Origin: Phytophthora hibernalis
Taxonomy: Eukaryota > Oomycota > Peronosporomycetes > Peronosporales > Peronosporaceae
Reading direction: 5' to 3'
DNA: 64,000 nt
NCBI GenBank assembly: GCA_012656075.1
Contig: JAAKBF010000095.1
Span: 248,001 to 312,000 of the forward strand
The notes under the pieces are model-generated. The model was not told where the DNA came from, searched no databases, and saw nothing but the letters and a program-made list of their open reading frames with translations. Positions 55,891 through 64,000 of this stretch are shown here, in pieces (positions within the stretch are counted from its first letter, which is position 1; each line of letters begins with the position of its first letter). The translations under genes and the position numbers were made by a program.

Positions 55891-56577
55891 CTACGCTGGA
55901 CTGGAGTTCTCCAGGAGGTCGGCCTTCTTGTCGTCCGCCTGACGAGGAAAAACGAGCACAAGTACGACCTGAACGAAACACAACACTCCACCGATGGCGT
56001 TCGGCACTGGCACGTAGTAATCCGACTGCATGATGCCGTACGCAGTCCAGAGTGCGCCGTTCAACAGACCGGAGAACGCCATTGGCGCGGCGATGATTTC
56101 CGAATTCTTCGACTTGATCACGTCACCCATGAGCATGAGCGGCGACCCAAACATGATGACCGCCATGATGTCAGCGAAGATGCCGAGTACCTTAGCGATG
56201 TCGTCGTCGTCCTGGTTACTCAAGAAGCGGTAGAGAATGAGAGCAATGATGAGCACCGCGGTCGCCGCGAACGAGGCGGTGTAGCGCGCGCGGAACTCCT
56301 TCTCGTGCATAATGTAGACGCTCGAGAAGATGGCGCCGAGAACGGCTCCTAGACAGTTGACAGCACCCACGGGGAAGAAAGACCCGTCCGCCCAGGAGTA
56401 CACAACCCAGCCCATGGATTGCCCGAACATGGCTGCAAGCGGGTAGAAATTGACGCCGAACGTATTCCGTTTCTTGTGCACGGCATGCATGCCAGGGATC
56501 ATGCTGAGGAAGATGCAGGCCGTGGCGATGGTGGCGAGGACGTTGACGGTGGTTTCGGATGCGGAGTCGGATGCCAT
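55891..56577 (-). CDS. SWEET (MtN3/saliva) sugar transporter, copy 2
   Basis: Intact: 228 codons from the ATG at 56577, which aligns with the start of copy 1. An open upstream extension to 56853 is not used because a TCTCATTTACCTCC Inr-like site lies at about 56641-56654. It has two MtN3 units (NVLATIATACIFLSMIPGMH, KVLGIFADIMAVIMFGSPL) and a charged tail (DDKKADLLENSSPA). It differs from copy 1 mainly in loops and helix 4 (TASFAATAVLIIALILYRF). Divergent to a damaged Gfo/Idh copy 2.1 kb away, mirroring the copy-1 locus. Confidence 0.87.
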   Translation of the reverse strand: MASDSASETTVNVLATIATACIFLSMIPGMHAVHKKRNTFGVNFYPLAAMFGQSMGWVVYSWADGSFFPVGAVNCLGAVLGAIFSSVYIMHEKEFRARYTASFAATAVLIIALILYRFLSNQDDDDIAKVLGIFADIMAVIMFGSPLMLMGDVIKSKNSEIIAAPMAFSGLLNGALWTAYGIMQSDYYVPVPNAIGGVLCFVQVVLVLVFPRQADDKKADLLENSSPA

Positions 56578-57219
56578 GGTGTTTGCTTGGAACTTGTACG
56601 TTAGAGGATGCTGGTGTTGCGTTACTTGCTTCCCAGGAGGTAAATGAGAGAGTGTGTTGAGCAGCTCTGCAGACGTGTCGTGTGTGGGGGGGGGCATTAT
56701 TGTACGGTCGGAAAATACGGTTCGATGGAGTTGGAAAGAACGCACATACACAGTGCACACAAGTTGAAGATTTAAGTAATGGTGTGGTACAGTGCTGTCG
56801 ACTCGTTTGTGGGCAACGTGGATCGAAGGACGGTCCTTCACTGTGAAGTTCACACCCTCTTCGCCTGGGGTGCATGCATCGCTGATTTGGCCTATCTACC
56901 CAATAACGCTGCTCTGCTCCAACGGGAAGTGGAGCAACCGGACTGATACAGCACACACAGCTACTACGGGCTCGCTAGCAAGCAGCGTTTATCTGTCGTT
57001 GAAAGGGTATGGATATGCCTAGAAGTAGTTCACGCACTTTGTATTTGCGGAACCGAAGGGCCTTGTGCCCCATACTGTACATATTATACATGCAAAATAT
57101 TAGAACATGTACTGTATTTATGGGTTTAATCTGATTAACTTATTCATCGGGCCTCTCAACGAAAGATCGGGCTGCTCTCTCGCCACTTCAACAACCGTGC
57201 TCGGTAATCCCCGCGATTA

Positions 57220-59933
57220 TGTACTGTACTCGGCGCTTGTTAACTGCGATTCGCAGTCTGCGAAAGGGGCTTGGCGAGCCGTGTGTACACCACAACACAC
57301 CAGCGGGATGCAGTCCGTTGTTATTAATACTGTACCCCTCTCGGTGAGAGTCTGAACGCGCGGATCAGTCTCATGAATGAATTTCAGTGCGCTACATGTA
57401 TTATATACTTCGAAGTTTATAATAAGTGCCAAAAGTATGTTAACGATTTTGTAGATAAACCAACAACAACCAAGTGCACGTATTCACATTGAGCAACACT
57501 ATAATTTGATGTTCCCGAGTGTACATGTACACCATAAAATACATGTATGAACTAGAGGCGTAGCATTAGGCTGGGAGGACAGTTGACTAAGATTCTTTTT
57601 TAAATTAAGCTCGCGCCTCATTGAATTTTTAAATTGTGTGCCCCTACCGGTGCATTTGCATCTTGTTGTCTTTGCCAGAGAAAACGCGTTTGCAAACATC
57701 CGAGAAGCCTATTAATAGCAGCACCATGTATGGATACAACGTCCCGTTCACACCGGGCACAACCCGAGCAGGTAATGGTGAATACACAAGTATAGCTTGC
57801 GCAGCATGTCCTGAGAATCGTAACCTTGACGCCCTTCCAAATCTACATCTTACCTACTCGCTCACCTTCGTGGGCCAAAGCGACTGCGTGACTCGTTTAA
57901 CGAAGATAGCGCACTGTTGGAGCTTCTTCGCCCAACAACGTTCGGAACACCACCATCCACAAGATACACAAAATATTTTGTGTGACCGTAGTCCCAATCG
58001 GTGACATATGGACTCAGGCGACATTCGCCAATTAAACCCTGGGGGACCCCACCAATAAAATTGGTTAGGCTGTTCAGCCAGCTAAAGCTGTCCTCCCAGT
58101 ATAATAATATGTAAATGTACATGAAAGCTTACACGTTTTGACAGGTGATACAGTACTACATGTAGTATTATTAATACATGTATCAGATATTAATACTTCA
58201 GAATCGGTCAACTGCTTCAGATGTTGTCTCGGTAATCGGTGCTGATTATGCGGCAGACTGGAGGAATTAACAGCAATTCCTTCCGTCTTTTCACCGGAAA
58301 ACTTCAACGATCGGTACAGTAAACTCCGTCAGCGTCTGCACAGAGTCTGTGAACACGTTGCTATTACAGTGTAATACCGGTCTTCTTCAACCACGTCAGC
58401 TATATTTCTAACGTCTAGGGTTCAGGATGGTGTCCTCCCCAGACAAATCCTATCTAGAAATGCTCCTGGGCTGGTCAGGGTACGAGCAGGGGCAATTGAA
58501 GGGGACGTGGCTGCCATGGTGGCATGAAACGCAGGAATGGCGGTCTCAAATTGCGGCTGCAACAACAACCTTCTTCTTCATTCTTGCTTTTGCAATCAAT
58601 TAACGACAACTTCACCTTCACGTCCCAACCAAGCTCGTCACTACACTACGATGTCTACGATTGCGGAACTCGTGTTGCTCTCGTCGGCGCTGGCGCTGTC
58701 AACTTCGGCGGCGCCGAGGCCGTGGGACCACGCGTCACGCCTCGAGAAGCTCGGCGCTGTCATTGTGGCCGTCGTGGACCCGCTAGTCGACCGGGCCCAG
58801 GAGAGAGTCGACACGCGTCGCGCCAACAAGGAGTTCGCGCACGTGTGGGCCAACACGGAGGTGTACGCCGATCTGCAGGACATGCTGAACACCGTCAAGC
58901 CTACGGCCGTGTTCATCAGTGCCGCCCTCGTTCCACGGCTGCTACAAGTATCCGCTGGAGCTTCAGGTGCTTCGTGCTGGCGCGCACCTGTTCCTGGAGA
59001 AGCCACTGTCGAACGCACCAGTGGACGAGGTGACCAAGTACGCGGCGGAGGTGGAGGCGCTGCGCATGGAGAAGAAGTTGGTGGTGTCCGTGGGCTATAT
59101 GTTCCGCTACTCGCTGTTCGGAGAGAAGATCAAGGAGCTGCTGCAGGGCAAGAAGCCGGTGTGCCTCATGGCGCGCTACAACTGCACGTACGCGGCGATC
59201 CCGAGCCCATTCTGGTGGAACTCTGCGCACTGCGGTGGCCCCATCGTGGAGCAGGCGACGCACTTCGCCGACATTGCTCGCTACCTCGTGGGTGAGGTGG
59301 ATATGGACTCGGTCTACAGCCGTAGTGTGAAGGCTAGCCTCACTCCGGGTGACATCGGGTACCTGGAGAAGGTGCCCGTTGATGAACGGTCATTCCGGCG
59401 GAGAACCGTGTGCCACGTGCGTGGCCAACTGGTACTTCAAGAGCGGCGCTCTCGGTAACTTGGTGCACGGCGCCCTGCTGCAGGTGAGGCGTACGACGCG
59501 TCCCTGGAGATCATGGCGGATGGTCTGCGCATCGGTGTGGTGAAGCCTTACTCGGAGACGCCGACGCTGAAGGTACTTACGGGAGACAGTGATGAAGAGC
59601 TGACATTCGAGTTTGCCGGTGATGACATGTATCTGACGGAGGACCGCGAGTTCCTGAAGGCCATTCACGGGGAGGGCGAGGACATCCGCTGCCAATACCA
59701 GGACGCCGTCAACACGTACGCTGACGTGCAAGATCCGCGACGTGGCTCTGGAGAACTAAGTGACGATAGGTGAACAAATATTGCAGTGAGTCGCTCTGGT
59801 GCTTGGTCACTTTGTATCCATATTCTTCTTTCATTTTGATAAGAGTTAGCACGATCGTCACTTGGTCTTTCAGTTTGTGCATGGTCAGCTATGTCTCCGC
59901 ACTTAAGTCGCCAAAATGGACTCTGTATTCATT
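57220..59933 (+). repeat. large inverted repeat, left arm
   Basis: Near-identical in inverted orientation to 61281-64000. 57220 pairs with the window end 64000, so the homology probably extends further left here and beyond the window there. The inner end is sharp: identity stops after TGGACTCTGTATTCATT. The arm contains a Gfo/Idh copy. Confidence 0.9.
58651..59759 (+). pseudogene. Gfo/Idh/MocA oxidoreductase, damaged copy in the left arm
   Basis: Starts MSTIAE.. at 58651 and ends at TAA 59757-59759. Compared with the intact copy and the right arm it has about seven small losses: one base at 58664, two near 58716, two near 58918 (VFIG/VPPSF lost), and further losses near 59380, 59420, 59483 and 59720. 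Between breaks the sequence is highly conserved (EKPLSNAPVDEV, VSVGYMFRYS). Losses at the same sites are absent from the other arm, so consensus errors in a poorly polishable repeat are as likely as real decay. Confidence 0.8.
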
Positions 59934-61280
59934 GTCGATTATACGAAGTGCCAGGTACATTTCTCATACGTGTACCTGTAGTCGCAGCCTGCGATTTGCA
60001 AGATACTTTTCTTGCAAAGGTAGTCTATTTAACCGTGATTAAACGGCTCGCAAGATACTTGAATACTCTTTAATTTAAATTTCTACAGTGTACGTAAATT
60101 ACAAAGCCGCGACTTCGCACGGAACAGCTCTGGATTTTACTTTGAGCTTAGCAAACTTAGTTTCGAAGCGGACTTCATGCACTCCATTTTTGGCTACGGA
60201 TTGCTTTTGATTAGGAATGCTGATGCGAACCATACTAAAATAAAAGACTTGTAGCAATATGTTGGGTTGAAGAAGTGTTGAAGAAATCCTACGAACACTC
60301 CAACACCGGGCTCGAAAAAAAATAATTATAATATAATAACTATAGTATTATATTGACGGAATTACTTATTATTGGCAAACCAAGGTTTCCGTAAAATATG
60401 AAATTGACCCCGTAATAAGTATATTGCCTTTTACTACAAAAACTGTTGTCCTCAACCAAAATCGTTCTTGTGTACACTACCATCTCTTCCCATTGTCATG
60501 CCAACTGACTCATTTCCATATTTAATGATTCCAATATTCAGCTCGCGCAGATTTCTCCTTTGTAATGAATTAGTACTACGTAGTTTGACCATTCTCATTT
60601 GGAACCAACGCTATTCAAAGGCCAAAACGACCAAAAAAGTGAAACAATAACTGCAATATGTATTATTGCCGTCGCAATATTGCAGTTACGTCTTATTTTT
60701 TTCTGAGAAACAGTACAATTTTATATTTTAATTTCCGAGCCCTGCTCAACCACCAAGCTCGTCGTTCAAGCTTCACTTCGCTTCCAAGATATGACTATTA
60801 ATTAATCGGTAGCTATTTGCGGCCAATCCAAGCTTTCCGGCGTATTTACTCAACCGAAATCCCTTCCAAGTGAGGTTCTTGCTGTAGCGTTCTCACTGTG
60901 TATCAGAGGTCACAGACCGTAAACAAATTCCTTAGTTTTGTTAGCCGAAATAGGTGCCAGAAATGCTTCGTGCAAAGAGCACGGAGATTTTCCGTGGATG
61001 AAGCGACTTAAGATTTTGAATGTCGCCTTTCATGAAAATGAGATAATAAATCGGCAGCATATTCACACTACACCTATGAATGCCGGACAATAACCAAATG
61101 GATATGGTGGCGTCTTCATTTTTTTTACTGGTCAATATCCCTAGTAAGGAATTAACCTAACACAATAATATTGTGTTAGTGATAATATTAATATAATATA
61201 CGGTGCACTGTTTTACAGTAGTGGGTTCCTCAGAAAAAAATCAAAAATGCCTTCTCTTCGTAAGATCGACATCGCTACGA
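59934..61280. repeat. spacer of the inverted repeat, containing repeat element copy B
   Basis: 1,347 bp between the arms. 60095-61145 is a diverged copy of 53930-54950. The outer edges are A/T-rich with TATAAT-like runs. No gene. Confidence 0.6.
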
Positions 61281-64000
61281 AATGAATACAGAGTCCATTT
61301 TGGCGACTTAAGTGCGGAGACATAGCTGACCATGCACAAACTGAAAGACCAAGTGACGATCGTGCTAACTCTTATCAAAATGAAAGAATATGGATACAAA
61401 GTGGACCAAGCACCAGAGCGACTCACTGCAATATTTGTTCACCTATCGTCACTTAGTTCTCCAGAGCCACGTCGCGGATCTTGCACGTCAGCGCGTACGT
61501 GTTGACGGCGTCCTGGTATTGGCAGCGGATGTCCTCGCCCTCCCCGTGAATGGCCTTCAGGAACTCGCGGTCCTCCGTCAGATACATGTCATCACCGGCA
61601 AACTCGAATGTCAGCTCTTCATCGCTGTCTCCCGTAAGTACCTTCAGCGTCGGCGTCTCCGAGTAAGGCTTCACCACACCGATGCGCAGACCATCCGCCA
61701 TGATCTCCAGGGACGCGTCGTACGCCTCACCTTGCAGCAGGGCGCCGTGCACCAAGTTACCGAGAGCGCCGCTCTTGAAGTACCAGTTGGCCACGTGCGC
61801 ACGTGGCACACGGTTCTCCGCCGGAATGACCGTCTCATCAACGGGCACCTTCTCCAGGTACCCGATGTCACCCGGAGTGAGGCTAGCCTTCACACTACGG
61901 CTGTAGACCGAGTCCATATCCACCTCACCCACGAGGTAGCGAGCAATGTCGGCGAAGTGCGTCGCCTGCTCCACGATGGGGCCACCGCAGTGCGCAGAGT
62001 TCCACCAGAATGGGCTCGGGATCGCCGCGTACGTGCAGTTGTAGCGCGCCATGAGGCACACCGGCTTCTTGCCACAGCAGCTCCTTGATCTTCTCTCCGA
62101 ACAGCGAGTAGCGGAACATATAGCCCACGGACACCACCAACTTCTTCTCCATGCGCAGCGCCTCCACCTCCGCCGCGTACTTGGTCACCTCGTCCACTGG
62201 TGCGTTCGACAGTGGCTTCTCCAGGAACAGGTGCGCGCCAGCACGAAGCACCTGAAGCTCCAGCGGATACTTGTAGCAGCCGTGGAACGAGGGCGGCACT
62301 CCGATGAACACGGCCGTAGGCTTGACGGTGTTCAGCATGTCCTGCAGATCGGCGTACACCTCCGTGTTGGCCCGTGCGCGAACTCCTTGTTGGCGCGACG
62401 CGTGTCGACTCTCTCCTGGGCCCGGTCGACTAGCGGGTCCACGACGGCCACAATGACAGCGCCGAGCTTCTCGAGGCGTGACGCGTGGTCCCACGGGCCT
62501 TCGGCGCCGCCGAAGTTGACAGCGCCAGCGCCGACGAGAGCAACACGAGTTCCGGCAATCGTAGACATCGTAGTGTAGTGACGAGCTTGGTTGGGACGTG
62601 AAGGTGAAGTTGTCGTTAATTGATTGCAAAAGCAAGAATGAAGAAGAAGGTTGTTGTTGCAGCCGCAATTTGAGACCGCCATTCCTGCGTTTCATGCCAC
62701 CATGGCAGCCACGTCCCCTTCAATTGCCCCTGCTCGTACCCTGACCAGCCCAGGAGCATTTCTAGATAGGATTTGTCTGGGGAGGACACCATCCTGAACC
62801 CTAGACGTTAGAAATATAGCTGACGTGGTTGAAGAAGACCGGTATTACACTGTAATAGCAACGTGTTCACAGACTCTGTGCAGACGCTGACGGAGTTTAC
62901 TGTACCGATCGTTGAAGTTTTCCGGTGAAAAGACGGAAGGAATTGCTGTTAATTCCTCCAGTCTGCCGCATAATCAGCACCGATTACCGAGACAACATCT
63001 GAAGCAGTTGACCGATTCTGAAGTATTAATATCTGATACATGTATTAATAATACTACATGTAGTACTGTATCACCTGTCAAAACGTGTAGCTTTCATGTA
63101 CATTTACATATTATTATACTGGGAGGACAGCTTTAGCTGGCTGAACAGCCTAACCAATTTTATTGGTGGGGTCCCCCAGGGTTTAATTGGCGAATGTCGC
63201 CTGAGTCCATATGTCACCGATTGGGACTACGGTCACACAAAATATTTTGTGTATCTTGTGGATGGTGGTGTTCCGAACGTTGTTGGGCGAAGAAGCTCCA
63301 ACAGTGCGCTATCTTCGTTAAACGAGTCACGCAGTCGCTTTGGCCCACGAAGGTGAGCGAGTAGGTAAGATGTAGATTTGGAAGGGCGTCAAGGTTACGA
63401 TTCTCAGGACATGCTGCGCAAGCTATACTTGTGTATTCACCATTACCTGCTCGGGTTGTGCCCGGTGTGAACGGGACGTTGTATCCATACATGGTGCTGC
63501 TATTAATAGGCTTCTCGGATGTTTGCAAACGCGTTTTCTCTGGCAAAGACAACAAGATGCAAATGCACCGGTAGGGCACACAATTTAAAAATTCAATGAG
63601 GCGCGAGCTTAATTTAAAAAAGAATCTTAGTCAACTGTCCTCCCAGCCTAATGCTACGCCTCTAGTTCATACATGTATTTTATGGTGTACATGTACACTC
63701 TCGGGAACATCAAATTATAGTGTTGCTCAATGTGAATACGTGCACTTGGTTGTTGTTGGTTTATCTACAAAATCGTTAACATACTTTTTGGCACTTATTA
63801 TAAACTTCGAAGTATATAATACATGTAGCGCACTGAAATTCATTCATGAGACTGATCCGCGCGTTCAGACTCTCACCGAGAGGAGTACAGTATTAATAAC
63901 AACGGACTGCATCCCGCTGGTGTGTTGTGGTGTACACGGCTCAAGCCAAGCCCCTTTCGCAGACTGCGAATCGCAGTTAACAAGCGCCGAGTACAGTACA
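61281..64000 (-). repeat. large inverted repeat, right arm (open at the window edge)
   Basis: Mirror of 57220-59933, with scattered single-base and short indel differences, for example around 57325 versus 63890. Confidence 0.9.
61453..62568 (-). pseudogene. Gfo/Idh/MocA oxidoreductase, damaged copy in the right arm
   Basis: Start ATG 62566-62568. The Rossmann loop VALVGAGAVNFGG is intact here. There are two visible breaks: four bases lost near 62373 (after EFAHV) and two near 62073 (KELLQGKK). The C-terminal 202 codons from about 62061 read cleanly to the stop at 61453. It retains EKPLSNAPVDEV. With only two small lesions it may be a functional gene in the organism. Confidence 0.8.

Overview
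The window looks like nuclear DNA of an oomycete, most likely Phytophthora or a close relative. This is inferred from four things: short GT-AG introns of about 58-73 nt, core promoters of the oomycete Inr-FPR type just upstream of several ATGs, the protein families present (calpain-like, BT1, CSC1, SWEET), and TE-rich stretches between compact gene islands.

Layout. 1-10 kb is a gene island: the 5' end of a BRIP1/FANCJ-like helicase (-), an FAAH-like amidase (-), a tail-anchored acyl-CoA-binding protein (+), a large calpain-like pseudoprotease with zinc modules (+) and a BT1 transporter (-). 10-24 kb is repetitive: a Helitron helicase fragment, degenerate satellites, a three-copy dispersed repeat and a decayed full-length Helitron Rep-helicase (16.4-22.0 kb, -). 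24-32.4 kb is a second island: a CSC1/OSCA channel (+), a coiled-coil protein with a dynein-adaptor-like CC1-box motif (-), a small zinc-ribbon protein (+) and a CID/RPRD-like protein (+). 33.3-36.6 kb is a PIF/Harbinger element with TIRs and a TTA target-site duplication. 37-43.4 kb carries eIF3a (+), a Gfo/Idh/MocA oxidoreductase (-) and a SWEET sugar transporter (+), followed by a PIG-P relic. 44-53 kb holds a MULE relic, a coding-like tandem repeat, a 3' Ty3/gypsy fragment and an unknown multi-exon gene. 55.9-64 kb holds a second SWEET and a large inverted repeat whose two arms each carry a damaged Gfo/Idh copy.

Cooperation. The clearest functional unit is the divergent Gfo/Idh-SWEET pair, which was duplicated in inverted order and then duplicated again as a palindrome. 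It may couple sugar transport to sugar oxidoreduction (inference).

Quality. Many otherwise conserved genes carry one-base losses, mostly in short homopolymers, and the two inverted-repeat copies are the worst. This suggests deletion-type consensus errors. I therefore annotate most such genes as CDS spanning the breaks, not as pseudogenes.
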